64,000 nucleotides of DNA from JAANXG01 sp034520625 (GCA_034520625.1 JAXHNI010000004.1:186001-250000); one strand, 5' to 3'. Shown: positions 26,108 to 35,736, counted from the first letter of the stretch. Numbers and translations are program-made. Notes: generated from the letters alone by a model not told the origin.

Positions 26108-26698
26108 CTATCCGAAATAGTCCGGTGCATTGCCGTCTTTCCACTTGATGTTGCAGCCCATGCTCGGGATCTGGTCCTCGGGTACCGGCTCGCCGGCAAG
26201 CACCAGGTCGATGGCGCGGCGCAGATCCTCGCCGGTGACGGGCTCGTCGTTGCCCGGCCTCGCCTTGTCGAAGCGGCCCCGGTAGACCAGCTTGCGGTCG
26301 TGGTCGTACAGAAAGAAATCCGGCGTGCACGCGGCGCGGTACGCCTTGGCGATGGTCTGGTTCTCGTCGTGGAGGTACGGAAACCGGTAACCGACGCTCC
26401 TGGCTTCCGCGGCCATGTTCTCGGGACTGTCTCCCGGGTGTGTCGCCGGGTCGTTGGCGCACACCGCCACGATGCCCAGCTCGGAGTCCTGGTAATCCCT
26501 GCCGAGCTGCGACAGGCCGTCGCGGATCCGTTTGACGAACGGGCAGTGGTTGCAGATGAACATCACCAGCAGTCCCTTTTTGTGGTCGAAATCGCTCAAG
26601 GACACCGACTCGCCGCCGAATTCCGGGTTGGTATTCGGCAGGGTGAAGTCGGGAGCCATGTTGCCCAGTTCGGGCATGGTGGACTCGGTATCAACCAT
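26108..26698 (-). CDS. Thioredoxin-fold (peroxiredoxin-like) protein with CNHC site
   Basis: A 196-residue cytoplasmic thioredoxin-fold protein. The start PELGNMAPDFTLPNTNPEFG is like AhpC/TSA proteins. The active site is ICNHCPFVK (cysteines near 49 and 52), and the cis-proline region is ACTPDFFLYD. Such CNHCPF proteins form a distinct, poorly characterised redoxin family. There is no signal peptide. It is in line with the Nudix gene upstream, 11 nt away, and may share its transcript. Confidence 0.88.
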   Translation of the reverse strand: MVDTESTMPELGNMAPDFTLPNTNPEFGGESVSLSDFDHKKGLLVMFICNHCPFVKRIRDGLSQLGRDYQDSELGIVAVCANDPATHPGDSPENMAAEARSVGYRFPYLHDENQTIAKAYRAACTPDFFLYDHDRKLVYRGRFDKARPGNDEPVTGEDLRRAIDLVLAGEPVPEDQIPSMGCNIKWKDGNAPDYFG

Positions 26699-26709
26699 CA
26701 GTTGCTCTC

Positions 26710-27333
26710 CTATACGGTTTGTTGCGGGCTTGCCGGTTCCGCCAGGAAGCGCAGGCCGGCGAGCTCGAAAAAAGTCGTGACGAAGCGCCGGGTCAGACCC
26801 CAGACTACCTGGCGTCCGGAACGACCGACCCGGACGCCCGGAAACCGTTCGCCCGGTGCGGACGGGTGCTCCACGAAGGTGAAGCGGTCGTCATCCATGA
26901 ACGTCGCCAGGGGCTCCTGGACGATCTCCGCGACCTCGTGGTTCGGGGCGGCACGCTGGCATTGATCGTCATAGAACACGAAGCCGGACACCACGATGCC
27001 GGTGCCGGTCCGATGGGTGCGATGCCGCCCCGCCAGGTCGTCCAATCGTCCCACAAACTCGGCCCGGGTCAAGTCAATGCCCACTTCCTCCAGCGTCTCG
27101 CGCCGGGCGGCGGAGCGGGCGCTGGCGTCGTAGGCTTCCACGATGCCGCCGGGGAAAGCCATCTGACCGGACCACGGGTCGGCTTCGTTGCGGGACCGCT
27201 CGATGAACAGTACGTCCAGACCGCCCGACCCGGGCTGAAGAATCATCGCCACGGCGGCGTGGCGGTTGTTGTCGAGATCCAGCAGCGCCGGCCGATGGGT
27301 CGACAACCGCGTCCGGATATCGTCTATGCACAT
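26710..27333 (-). CDS. Nudix CoA pyrophosphatase-like hydrolase
   Basis: A 207-residue Nudix protein of the NudL/YeaB type. It has the UPF0035 feature MAFPGGIVEAYDASARSAARRETLEEVGIDL (residues 57-87, key parts GG, RETLEEVG) and VLFIERSRNEADPWSGQ upstream. Members split coenzyme A into phosphopantetheine and 3',5'-ADP. The ATG at 27333 follows a weak purine-rich site. It probably forms a two-gene unit with the thioredoxin-fold gene. Confidence 0.85.
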   Translation of the reverse strand: MCIDDIRTRLSTHRPALLDLDNNRHAAVAMILQPGSGGLDVLFIERSRNEADPWSGQMAFPGGIVEAYDASARSAARRETLEEVGIDLTRAEFVGRLDDLAGRHRTHRTGTGIVVSGFVFYDDQCQRAAPNHEVAEIVQEPLATFMDDDRFTFVEHPSAPGERFPGVRVGRSGRQVVWGLTRRFVTTFFELAGLRFLAEPASPQQTV

Positions 27334-27796
27334 AGGAGTTGCGGCGTACGGTCTAGATGAGTTGCCGCTAAGATTAAACCATATCTTCGGTCGGGTTCAT
27401 GAAACCGTCCCGGAACGCCGGCTTCGGTCATTGATCGTGTCGCGGAATTCCACTCGTCGCGGCGGCGACCAGCCGGTGCCGGGGCCTTCACGCGGTGGAT
27501 TCAGAAGACCGCGGTTGTGCGGGCTTCCGGCAACAGCGGGCGCAACACCGCCGGGAACCGCCTTCCGTGACGGGCCCCGGCAGCGACTGCCTCCACGCGG
27601 CGTGATCCGTGTGCCGCGCCGGCCTTCCCGGCCGATACCCGTTTCCGGGTGGATCGCCTTCCCTGGCGCCGATCGGCTATCCTTGCCGCATGACCGACTT
27701 GCTTCCCTGTAGTTCCGGCGTCCCTGCCATTGACAGTCTACGAACCACCCGGTCCCGGGGAATCACCCGGCCGGGTGAAATCGGGCCCCGCTGTCA
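27334..27796. other. Intergenic region upstream of rarA
   Basis: This 463-nt region between divergent genes has no recognised gene. An A/T-rich spot at 27370-27395 (taagattaaaccatatcttc) may contain the promoter of the Nudix gene. Several GC-rich inverted repeats are present, for example around 27750-27790. No tRNA-like fold or conserved peptide was found on either strand. Confidence 0.4.
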
Positions 27797-29113
27797 ATGA
27801 CCGCGCCGGTGGACGTCACGCGGCCGCTGGCCGACCGCATGCGGCCGGTATCCCTGGACGATTTCGCCGGCCAGGCGCATCTCCTGGGGGAGGGCAAGCC
27901 CATCCGCCGCGCCTGGGACGGCCGGAGCGTGCATTCCATGATCCTGTGGGGCCCCCCGGGCACCGGCAAGACGACGCTGGCGCGCATGCTGGCGGAGAAC
28001 GCCGACGCCGAATTCGTGACCTTGTCGGCGGTGCTGAGCGGCGTGAAGGACATCCGCGCCGCCGTGGACAATGCGAGAAAGCTGCGGGAGTCGCATCAAC
28101 GGCGGACGGTGCTGTTCGTCGACGAGGTGCACCGCTTCAACAAGGCGCAGCAGGACGCTTTCCTGCCCCACGTCGAGGACGGCACCCTGACGTTTCTCGG
28201 GGCCACGACGGAAAACCCTTCCTTCGAGCTCAACAACGCGCTGCTGTCCCGGGCCCGGGTGTATGTCCTCAAGCCCCTGGACGTGGAAACCATCGAGAAC
28301 GTTATCAAGCGGGCCCTGCACAGCGCGGCGGGTTTCGGCGCGCTGACGCTACGTCTCGAGGACGGCGCCCGGGCGCTGATCGCCCGGGCCGCGGACGGCG
28401 ACGCGCGCCGGGCCCTGAACTTCCTGGAGCTGGCGGTGGACCTGTCCGAGCAGGGCGGCGAGTACGTCGTGACCGCGGCGGTCGTGCAAGAAGTCATCGG
28501 CGGCGGCCTGCGCCGCTTCGACAAGGGCGGCGACGCGTTCTACGACCAGATCTCGGCGCTGCACAAGTCCATCCGGGGCTCGGACCCGGATGCATCTCTG
28601 TACTGGTTCGCGCGCATGATCGACGGCGGCTGCGACCCGCTGTACCTGGCACGCCGACTGGTGCGGATCGCCTCGGAAGACATCGGCAACGCCGACCCCC
28701 GTGCGCTGCAGTTGTCGCTGGACGCCTGGGACACCTTCCTGCGGCTGGGGACCCCCGAGGGCGAGCTGGCCCTGGGGCAGGCGGTGGTTTATCTTGCTTG
28801 TGCCGCCAAAAGCAACGCCGTGTACACGGCCTTCAACAGCGCCATGGGCGACGCCCGGGAGCTCGGCTCCCTGGAAGTTCCGCCCCACCTGCGCAATGCC
28901 CCGACGCGCCTGATGAAACAGATGGGCCACGGAGCGGCCTACCGATACGCCCACGACGAGCCGGACGGCTACGCCGCCGGCGAGAGCTACTTTCCGGAGG
29001 GCATGGACAACAAGACCTACTACCGGCCCGTCAATCGCGGCCTGGAACAGAAGATCGCGGAAAAGCTCGCCTGGCTCCGGCAGCGGGACAAGGCAGCGAA
29101 TAGAAAATCCTGA
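27797..29113 (+). CDS. rarA: Replication-associated recombination ATPase RarA
   Basis: A 438-residue AAA+ clamp-loader-like ATPase (MgsA/RarA), acting at stalled forks. It begins RPLADRMRPVSLDDFAGQAH, with Walker A LWGPPGTGKTTLARML, Walker B TVLFVDEVHRFNKAQQDAFL, sensor 1 GATTENPSFELNNALLSR and a DPDASLYWFARMIDGG C-terminal part that forms the tetramerisation region. Length is typical. The frequent upstream partner lolA is absent. Confidence 0.96.
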   Translation: MTAPVDVTRPLADRMRPVSLDDFAGQAHLLGEGKPIRRAWDGRSVHSMILWGPPGTGKTTLARMLAENADAEFVTLSAVLSGVKDIRAAVDNARKLRESHQRRTVLFVDEVHRFNKAQQDAFLPHVEDGTLTFLGATTENPSFELNNALLSRARVYVLKPLDVETIENVIKRALHSAAGFGALTLRLEDGARALIARAADGDARRALNFLELAVDLSEQGGEYVVTAAVVQEVIGGGLRRFDKGGDAFYDQISALHKSIRGSDPDASLYWFARMIDGGCDPLYLARRLVRIASEDIGNADPRALQLSLDAWDTFLRLGTPEGELALGQAVVYLACAAKSNAVYTAFNSAMGDARELGSLEVPPHLRNAPTRLMKQMGHGAAYRYAHDEPDGYAAGESYFPEGMDNKTYYRPVNRGLEQKIAEKLAWLRQRDKAANRKS

Positions 29114-29172
29114 CCCGGTCGGCGACGCAGAGGCGAGCCGCCCGTGGCCCGGGCATCAACCGGCGATCATGC

Positions 29173-29814
29173 CTACCACTTCAGGCCGGCTTCGAAAACG
29201 GGTCCGCTGGCGCTGTTGGTGCGGCTGTCGCCGCTGGCGGTGTCGGTGAAGTCCAGGGAGTACTTCCGCCAGCCGGCACTGAGCTTCATGAAGGGCAGGG
29301 GCGAGAACCCCACGCCGGCCTCGAATTCGAATGCATCCTGGTCCTTCCGGGCCGAGGTGTCGTCGAATACCGGCACCCACGCCGAGTGCCCGTAGACCCA
29401 GACGGCGCCCACCAGGCCGAGGCGTCCTTCCACCAGCAGGCGCATGCCCCGGGTGTCGCCGCCGCGCAGGTCGAGGTGCTGGTAACCGACGCCGGCGGCA
29501 AGGTAGTTGTTCTCGGTGACGGATATCAGCCGCCGCTTGAGATCCACGCTCAGGTAGTCCACATCGTCCGCGCTGCCCGAATCGGCGAGATCGGAGCGGT
29601 ACAGGGCGCCTTTGAGACCCCAGGTCTCATTCCACCAGAGCTGGAGGTGGCCTCCGACCGCGCCGGCGTCGATATCGCCCCCGGCGACGTCGGCATCAAA
29701 ATCGTTTGCCCACCAGTTGATACCGACTTCGCCGTCCACGGGACCGGCGGCCAAGGCGCCTGTTGCCGGCAACGAGAACAGGGCCAGAGAAAGCAGAACC
29801 GCACGGATCGTCAT
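29173..29814 (-). CDS. Outer-membrane beta-barrel protein
   Basis: A 213-residue protein with a cleavable signal peptide (MTIRAVLLSLALFSLPATGALAA). It continues with alternating polar/hydrophobic stretches (EVGINWWANDFDADVAGG, LQLWWNETWGLKGALYRSD, LAAGVGYQHLDL, LVGAVWVYGHSAW) and ends in a terminal aromatic strand ending GLKW. This is the pattern of a small eight-stranded outer-membrane barrel. No specific family was recognised. It is acidic (many D residues in loops). It is convergent with rarA. Confidence 0.75.
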   Translation of the reverse strand: MTIRAVLLSLALFSLPATGALAAGPVDGEVGINWWANDFDADVAGGDIDAGAVGGHLQLWWNETWGLKGALYRSDLADSGSADDVDYLSVDLKRRLISVTENNYLAAGVGYQHLDLRGGDTRGMRLLVEGRLGLVGAVWVYGHSAWVPVFDDTSARKDQDAFEFEAGVGFSPLPFMKLSAGWRKYSLDFTDTASGDSRTNSASGPVFEAGLKW

Positions 29815-30327
29815 CGTATACGTCCCAATAAAATAAGTTCTCTAAGGAAACTGTGATCAATTCAGAGTTTCCCTAAACTAGCAAAACTCACACATCACTA
29901 CAATTTTCTTTTTCAACTTTCTGATTTTCATAAGATAGTCACGACAGGTTCAGTCCTGTTTAATGGTGAACGGGCAGCCCTGCAATACCGTCGGTCGAGG
30001 TGCCGCGGTCTGGTGCAGCCCGCAACAGGTATCGCATCATTCAATGATCGGTGGGAGGCTGGATGCCGGTTGGAGAGTGCCGCCGTGCATTGCCGAAGCC
30101 ATCATGGCGTCAGTGCTCTACACCGGGACGAGACTTGGAGCGTGCTGGACGGCCGGAGGTCAAGCAGGTCTTGCCGTGATTCGCCACTTTGAATAATCTC
30201 GCAGGCACGCTCAGGCGTCCCGACAATCTGAGCGGTGATGCAAAAACCGGCAACCGAGCGACTGAAATATGTCCGACTGCACGCTCAATTCAACCTCAAT
30301 TTCCGCCCGCGGGAGGCGGTTGCCGGT
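29815..30327. other. Intergenic region with unusually A/T-rich segment
   Basis: About 510 nt between divergent genes. Positions 29825-29965 are clearly more A/T-rich than the surroundings (for example caattttctttttcaacttt), with a near palindrome at 29853-29875 (gtgatcaattca core). This is a plausible promoter/operator area for the outer-membrane gene. The remaining part up to 30327 has no recognised gene. An in-frame GTG at 30235 upstream of the carbonic anhydrase is judged not to be the start. Confidence 0.4.
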
Positions 30328-30957
30328 ATGAAGTCCGCCCATGAAGCTCTGAAACGGCTGCGCGAAGGCAATGGGCGGTTCGTATCGGACAGCGGACGGA
30401 GCGGCGGGTCCGCCAGCCCGTCCCGTCGCCGGGAGCTGATCGACGGTCAGTCACCCCATGCAATCATTCTGGGCTGCTCGGATTCGCGGGTCCCCGCCGA
30501 GATCATATTCGACCAGGGGCTCGGCGACCTGTTCGTGATCCGTGTGGCCGGCAACATCATCGCACCGTCGCTCGTGGGCAGCGTCGAGTTTGCCGCCGAG
30601 CGCTTCGGCACGCGGCTGGTGGTGGTGCTGGGGCATACGGAATGCGGGGCGATCCTGGCGACACTGGAAGATCTCGAGCGTCCGGCCGGCAACCGGTCGT
30701 CGAATCTCCGGTCCATTGTCGACCGCATACGTCCCTCGGTGGAGCCCCTGTTGCAGTCCGGCCCGGGGCGCGACCGGGACGACCTGCTCCGCCAAGCGGT
30801 GCGCGCCAACATCCGCGCCTCCGTCAATCATCTCCGGCACGGTTCGTCCATCCTGGAGCGCCTGGTGGAAGAAGAAGGCCTGCTGGTGGTGGGCGCGGAA
30901 TACTCGCTGCAAACGGGTATCGTGGAATTTTTCGACCGGGTCCCGGAGACCGGTTGA
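30328..30957 (+). CDS. Beta-class carbonic anhydrase
   Basis: A 209-residue zinc enzyme interconverting CO2 and bicarbonate. The metal and active-site residues are in AIILGCSDSRVPAEIIFDQG (Cys50, Asp52, Arg54) and VVLGHTECGAI (His and Cys near 103 and 106), as in beta-carbonic anhydrases. No signal peptide is present. ATG 30328 is preceded by GGGAGG at 10-nt spacing; a GTG at 30235 would add 31 residues without homology. The fetA-like gene starts 26 nt downstream. Confidence 0.92.
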   Translation: MKSAHEALKRLREGNGRFVSDSGRSGGSASPSRRRELIDGQSPHAIILGCSDSRVPAEIIFDQGLGDLFVIRVAGNIIAPSLVGSVEFAAERFGTRLVVVLGHTECGAILATLEDLERPAGNRSSNLRSIVDRIRPSVEPLLQSGPGRDRDDLLRQAVRANIRASVNHLRHGSSILERLVEEEGLLVVGAEYSLQTGIVEFFDRVPETG

Positions 30958-30983
30958 CGCACGGCGCCGGACACGCGGCGCTC

Positions 30984-31628
30984 ATGTTTTCAACGGGAAT
31001 CCCGCGCATCACGAACACCTCCTCATCCTCGCTGCTGGAAATCCGGGAGTTGGCCTTCGATGACACCGGACCCTTCGACCTGGCGCTGCAACCCGGCGAA
31101 TGCGCGGGTCTCAGCGGTCCGTCCGGCAGCGGCAAGACCCGCCTGCTGCGCAGTATCGCGGACCTCGACGTGCACCGGGGCCGCATGTGGCTCGCAGGCG
31201 TCGACAGCGCCGACATTCCACCGCCTTCATGGCGCCGGCAGGTCGCACTCCTGCCCGCGGAGAGCGCCTGGTGGCATGACGAAGTAGGCACCCATTTCGT
31301 CGAGGCACCGACGCCTGCGCGGCTGGCATCGCTGGGCTTTACGGAATCGGTGATGGGCTGGCGCGTGGACCGGTTGTCCAGCGGCGAAAAGCAGCGGCTG
31401 GCTGTGCTGCGGATGCTGGCCATGGCGCCACGCGTGCTGCTTCTGGACGAGCCCACGGCCAATCTCGACGAGGATAATATCGGCAGGCTCGAGATCCTCA
31501 TCCGGGACTATCTGCGGGCCGGTAATGCGGCGTCGATATGGGTGAGCCACGATCGCCGCCAACTGCAGCGTGTCGCCGGCCGCTGCTATCGATTGGACGA
31601 GGGCCACCTGGTGGAGACGGGCGCGTGA
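30984..31628 (+). CDS. fetA: ABC transporter ATP-binding protein, FetA-like
   Basis: A 214-residue ABC ATPase. Walker A is SGPSGSGKTRLLR, the signature is LSSGEKQRLAVLRML, Walker B is RVLLLDEPTANLD and the switch histidine is in WVSHDRR. Together with the next gene it matches the YbbL-YbbM/FetA-FetB exporter, linked to iron efflux and peroxide resistance in E. coli. The start at ATG 30984 is 26 nt after the carbonic anhydrase. The stop TGA overlaps the GTG start of the permease (GTGA). Confidence 0.85.
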   Translation: MFSTGIPRITNTSSSSLLEIRELAFDDTGPFDLALQPGECAGLSGPSGSGKTRLLRSIADLDVHRGRMWLAGVDSADIPPPSWRRQVALLPAESAWWHDEVGTHFVEAPTPARLASLGFTESVMGWRVDRLSSGEKQRLAVLRMLAMAPRVLLLDEPTANLDEDNIGRLEILIRDYLRAGNAASIWVSHDRRQLQRVAGRCYRLDEGHLVETGA

Positions 31629-32425
31629 TTCTGCTCTCGGCGTGGGACCTCGTCCTGCCCGCCGTCCTGGTGATAGCGCTCGCTTTTCTGTCCGGGCGGC
31701 TGCAGGTCGAGCTGCGCAACCAGGTGCTGGTGGCCGCTGCGCGCACCGTGGTTCAACTTCTGCTTATCGGCCTGGTTCTCAAGTGGCTGTTCGAAACCAC
31801 CCATCCGGCGCTGGTGGGCGTTTTATCACTGGTGATGCTCGCTATCGCGGGACGCGAGGTCACCGTGCGTCAGGATCGGCGGCTCACGGGATGGTGGAGC
31901 TTCGGCGTGGGGACGTTCTCGATGTTCCTGTCGTCGTTCGCCGTTACCCTGTTCGCCCTGGCCGCCATCATCGGGAACGAGCCGTGGTACGGGCCGCAGT
32001 ATGCCATCCCGCTGCTCGGCATGCTGCTGGGCAATACCATGACCGGCGTCGCCATCGCCATGGATCGGCTGGGCCAGAGTGCCTGGCAGCGACGGCAGCA
32101 GATCGAGGGGCGATTGATGCTGGGTGAAACCGCGGCGCGGGCGATTTCCGACCTGAAGCGCGAAGCCGTGCGGGGCGGGCTGATACCGGTGATCAACGCC
32201 ATGGCGGCGGCGGGCGTGGTGAGCCTGCCGGGCATGATGACCGGTCAGATACTGGCCGGGACCCCGCCGGTGGAGGCGGTCAAGTACCAGATCATGATCA
32301 TGTTCCTGATCTCGGTCGGCACCGGGCTCGGCACGCTGGCCAGCGTGAACCTGATGTCGCGGCGTCTGTTCGATGAACGCCAGCGCCTGCGCCTGGACCG
32401 GCTTCGGCAGCCGCAAACCCGCTGA
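31625..32425 (+). CDS. fetB: ABC transporter permease, FetB-like
   Basis: A 266-residue inner-membrane permease with about seven membrane segments (UPF0014/FetB family). Typical blocks are RTVVQLLLIGLVLKWLF, MLLGNTMTGVAIAMDRL, EGRLMLGETAARAISD and MMTGQILAGTPPVEAVKYQI (parts). It would pair with FetA to export iron. The GTG at 31625 is used because it overlaps the fetA stop and begins the first membrane segment directly (MILLSAWDLVLPAVLVIAL). Confidence 0.88.
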   Translation: MILLSAWDLVLPAVLVIALAFLSGRLQVELRNQVLVAAARTVVQLLLIGLVLKWLFETTHPALVGVLSLVMLAIAGREVTVRQDRRLTGWWSFGVGTFSMFLSSFAVTLFALAAIIGNEPWYGPQYAIPLLGMLLGNTMTGVAIAMDRLGQSAWQRRQQIEGRLMLGETAARAISDLKREAVRGGLIPVINAMAAAGVVSLPGMMTGQILAGTPPVEAVKYQIMIMFLISVGTGLGTLASVNLMSRRLFDERQRLRLDRLRQPQTR

Positions 32426-32453
32426 GATACCCGGAGCCGGGGCTGGCCCTCCG

Positions 32454-32780
32454 TCAGTATGCCGGTCGCGCCCCGGCGTGAAACCGGAACGGACCGTCGC
32501 CCCTTGCCGCCGCGAAGGCGTGGATTTCCAGGCACATCCTGATGAAGCCTTCCCCGTGATCGAAGCTCTGGGCGTCCGCCATGGTCTTGAGGATGCGGAC
32601 TTCGCTGCCGGTCAGGTCAAGTTGTACTTCGTCCTGGCTCACCGATTCCAGGCTGCCCAGCGCGAACAGGACATGAATGTCCTCCAGGCCGTAGTCGTCC
32701 TCGATGAACTCGTGAACCAGCGACAGGATGCCGGAATCGCCGCTCGCGTAGACACCGTCCGGTGAGAGATTACGGCCCAT
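32454..32780 (-). CDS. Hypothetical protein, 108 residues
   Basis: A small acidic protein (MGRNLSPDGVYASGDSGILS...) without a signal peptide, membrane helix or recognised motif. The composition (LVHEFIEDDYGLEDIHVLFAL...) looks like a real folded helical protein rather than antisense noise. No family was recognised. It is convergent with fetB (28 nt) and lies downstream of the OmpA-like gene's terminator hairpin, so it needs its own promoter in the 32781-32866 region. Confidence 0.5.
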   Translation of the reverse strand: MGRNLSPDGVYASGDSGILSLVHEFIEDDYGLEDIHVLFALGSLESVSQDEVQLDLTGSEVRILKTMADAQSFDHGEGFIRMCLEIHAFAAARGDGPFRFHAGARPAY

Positions 32781-32866
32781 GGCCGCCTACTGACCGGGTT
32801 AGGTTTGGTCGCCCCCGTGGGTCGCGCGCAACATCGTGGCGGCGAAGACGCCGCGGACGGGCTGGA

Positions 32867-32902
32867 ACACCCGCCGGCGCGATCAGCTGCGCCGGCGGGT
32901 GT
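32867..32902 (-). terminator. Strong hairpin behind the OmpA-like gene
   Basis: ACACCCGCCGGCGC (32867-32880) and GCGCCGGCGGGTGT (32889-32902) make a perfect 14-bp stem with an 8-nt loop. It lies 62 nt beyond the stop of the minus-strand OmpA-family gene. Only two T residues follow on the minus strand, so Rho-independent termination is plausible but not textbook. Confidence 0.55.
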
Positions 32903-32964
32903 GAGCTTCTTCCTTCGGCTCCCACCAGGATCATCGTCCCGCAGGAGGATGAGGCCGTGCCGGT

Positions 32965-33933
32965 CTAATCCGTGACCGTGCGCGTCTGCATGATCACCGC
33001 GATGGCACGCCGATTCCGCTCGCGCCCGGCCTGGGTCGAGTTGTCGGCGACCGGTCTGGATTCACCGAATCCCCGGGCGTCCAGACGCTCGGGAGCGATG
33101 TCGTAGTCTTCCACCAGCTTCTGCTTGACAGCGCTGGCTCTGCGCTCGGACAGGCCCTGGTTGTATTCCTCGGTGCCTATCCAGCAGGTGTGCCCTTCAA
33201 TCGTGATGGTCTTGTCGGGATTCTGCTCGAGCGCCTGGGCGATTTCCCCGAACTGGGGCTCGTAGGCGGACTTGATGGTCGACTTGTCGAAGTCGAACTG
33301 GACCTGCAGCTCGATGGTCTCCACGACTTCCTTCTGTTCGGGAACGGATTCGGGCTGCGGCTCGGCCTGGGCGACGGTGGCCTCCGGCTTCCTGAAGTGC
33401 CAGGTCAGCGAAGCACCGATCGCGTTGTCCTGATAGCTTTCATCGCTGACGGCGAAATAGCGCTGGTAGCCGGCCCGCAGCTCCAGGTTTCGATTCAGGT
33501 TCGCGGAAAGGCCGATTCCCGCCTGGAGTTGTTGGGTGCTATCGTCCGGTGCGTCATCCAGGGAAAAGTGGCTCGCGCCGGCCGAGACGTACGGCCGCCA
33601 GCTCCCGGAGCCCAGAAAACGGTAGCCGTTTACGGCGAACACGTCGGTATCGACGTTGTTGCTCATGTCGGTCCCGAAACTCACATCGGCGGCCCACAGG
33701 TCATCGAACTGATAACCGAGGATCAGGCTGCCGATCTTGGAGGAATGGCCCGGGGACGAGGTCGGCACCCCGGGGACCCTGTCGTTGTCCAGACCCAGGG
33801 ACGTGGCACCGAACCCGATATAGGGATGGCCCTGATTTTCATCGGTATCCTGGTTTTCGGATTGCGCTTGCGCGCCGGTCCAGGAAACGATGGCGATCAA
33901 CGCCAGCAGGTAAGCGAACTTCTTCATTGTCAT
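32965..33933 (-). CDS. OmpA-family outer-membrane protein
   Basis: A 322-residue protein. It has a signal peptide (MKKFAYLLALIAIVSWTGAQA), an N-terminal barrel of about 170 residues (HPYIGFGATSLGLDND, LILGYQFDDLWAADVSFG, NLELRAGYQRYFAVSDES) and a linker rich in P, E and Q. The C-terminal OmpA peptidoglycan-binding domain contains VQFDFDKSTIKSAYEP, TITIEGHTCWIGTEEYNQGL and the LDARGFGESRPVADN motif. It would anchor the outer membrane to the cell wall. An alternative ATG two codons downstream (33927) is equally possible. Confidence 0.92.
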   Translation of the reverse strand: MTMKKFAYLLALIAIVSWTGAQAQSENQDTDENQGHPYIGFGATSLGLDNDRVPGVPTSSPGHSSKIGSLILGYQFDDLWAADVSFGTDMSNNVDTDVFAVNGYRFLGSGSWRPYVSAGASHFSLDDAPDDSTQQLQAGIGLSANLNRNLELRAGYQRYFAVSDESYQDNAIGASLTWHFRKPEATVAQAEPQPESVPEQKEVVETIELQVQFDFDKSTIKSAYEPQFGEIAQALEQNPDKTITIEGHTCWIGTEEYNQGLSERRASAVKQKLVEDYDIAPERLDARGFGESRPVADNSTQAGRERNRRAIAVIMQTRTVTD

Positions 33934-34233
33934 ATTCGCGGTGACTGAATGGCTGTTTATAACAAAGACAAGTGGCGAATTCGTGTCGAATTCGAGGCGG
34001 GGCCGGGGCCGATGGTGTCAACGGCTGCACCTGGGCCCCGCCGGGTAATCCACGACCGCAATGCATTACACCGGATAACTTACGGCTTGTGTCGCGGGCC
34101 GAGCCGTACAGGCCCGTTGCCTATCATGCCCGAACGCATGGGTACGGAAGCGGTTGACATCGTTGAACCCCCGGAGCTTCGCCCGCACAATATTGATCAC
34201 CCAATACCGCAGCCGCCGCTGCGAAGCACGCCC

Positions 34234-35736
34234 ATGACCACCGTTCACAGCCGCCGCCCGGAGCCGGTTTCGGGTCTCGAGAACAGCTACGCCCGCCTGC
34301 CCGGAAATTTCTATGCGCGGGTGGACCCCACGCCCGTATGGAAACCGAGGCTCCTGCGCCTCAACCGGCCTCTCGCGGAACAACTCGGCCTGGACCCCGA
34401 AGCGCTTGCGTCGGATGAAGGGGTCACTGTGCTGTCCGGCAACCGTATCGCGGCGGGGTCGGAGCCGCTTGCCATGGCTTATGCCGGCCACCAGTTCGGC
34501 GGTTTCGTGCCCAGTCTCGGTGACGGACGGGCCGTATTGCTGGGGGAGATCGTCGACGCCCGCAGCGTACGCCGCGACCTCCATCTCAAGGGCGCGGGAC
34601 GGACCCCGTTTTCGCGGGGCGGGGACGGCCGGGCGCCGCTCGGGCCGGTGATGCGGGAATACGTGATCAGCGAGGCCATGGCGGCCTTCGGTATACCGAC
34701 GACGCGAGCTCTGGCGATCATCGAAACCGGTGAACGTGTCTTCCGCGAGCGCGTCGAGCCCGGCGCGATACTCGCGCGCGTGGCTGCCAGCCATGTGCGT
34801 GTCGGTACCTTCGAATACTTCCACCGGCGCGGTGACCGGGATTCGGTGCGAACGCTCGCCGACTACGTGATCCAGCGCCACTATCCCCATTGCGCCGGCA
34901 GTGACAATCGATACCGGGCGCTGCTGGATGAAGTGATTGCCCGGCAGGCCGACCTGATCGCCCGGTGGATGCTGGTGGGCTTCATCCACGGCGTAATGAA
35001 TACCGACAATATGGCCGTGTCCGGCGAGACCATCGACTACGGGCCGTGCGCATTCATGGACGTCTACGCCGCGGATACCGTATACAGCTCTATCGACTAC
35101 GGCGGCCGCTACGCCTACAACCAACAGCCGCGTATAGCGTACTGGAACCTGGCGCAGCTCGCCGAGTGCCTGCTGCCGCTTCTGGACCCGAACAAGGCCG
35201 CGAGCTCGGTCCGGGAGGCGCTCGATGCCTTCGCGGCCCGCTTCGAAGCGGCTTTCCACGCAGGCCTGCGCGCCAAGATCGGTCTGGACGGCGAACGGGA
35301 CGCCGATACGGATCTCGCCTTCGACCTGCTCCATCGCATGAGCCGCCAGGACGCTGATTTCACGAACACATTCCGTGCCCTGTGTGACGTCGCCGTCGAA
35401 GGACCGGTCGACGATCGGGAAGTGCGCCGGCAGTTCGCGGATCCGACGGTGTTTGACGAATGGGCCGTACAATGGCGGAAGCGCCTGTCGGAAGAATCCC
35501 GCGGCGACCGCGCGCGCCACGCGGCCATGCGGGCGGTCAATCCGGCCTTCATTCCGCGGAATCACCGGGTTCAGGAAGCGATCAATGCCGCCACGGATGG
35601 AGACGGGAACCTGCAGCCGCTGGAAGACCTGTTGACGGTGATCGGCAGCCCCTTCGACGATCACCCCGGGTTGACGCAATACGCCCTGCCGCCGAAGCCG
35701 GAGGAAGCCGTGATGCAGACCTTCTGCGGTACCTGA
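34234..35736 (+). CDS. selO: SelO-type protein adenylyltransferase (YdiU)
   Basis: A 500-residue pseudokinase-fold enzyme that AMPylates proteins, linked to redox stress responses. Family blocks are PLAMAYAGHQFGGFVPSLGD, DLHLKGAGRTPFSRGGDGRA, VMREYVISEAMAAFGIPTTRAL, GFIHGVMNTDNMAVSGETIDYG with the conserved Asn and Asp, and the terminal FCGT. The C-terminal cysteine is near the end, as in other SelO proteins; no selenocysteine codon is needed. The ATG at 34234 fits the family start. The 300-nt region upstream (33934-34233) holds no recognised gene. Confidence 0.93.
   Translation: MTTVHSRRPEPVSGLENSYARLPGNFYARVDPTPVWKPRLLRLNRPLAEQLGLDPEALASDEGVTVLSGNRIAAGSEPLAMAYAGHQFGGFVPSLGDGRAVLLGEIVDARSVRRDLHLKGAGRTPFSRGGDGRAPLGPVMREYVISEAMAAFGIPTTRALAIIETGERVFRERVEPGAILARVAASHVRVGTFEYFHRRGDRDSVRTLADYVIQRHYPHCAGSDNRYRALLDEVIARQADLIARWMLVGFIHGVMNTDNMAVSGETIDYGPCAFMDVYAADTVYSSIDYGGRYAYNQQPRIAYWNLAQLAECLLPLLDPNKAASSVREALDAFAARFEAAFHAGLRAKIGLDGERDADTDLAFDLLHRMSRQDADFTNTFRALCDVAVEGPVDDREVRRQFADPTVFDEWAVQWRKRLSEESRGDRARHAAMRAVNPAFIPRNHRVQEAINAATDGDGNLQPLEDLLTVIGSPFDDHPGLTQYALPPKPEEAVMQTFCGT

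Noticed and set aside
27730..29103. 457-codon frame in another phase of rarA
   Set aside because: RarA motifs are all in the frame starting at 27797; the alternative is a GC-driven shadow.
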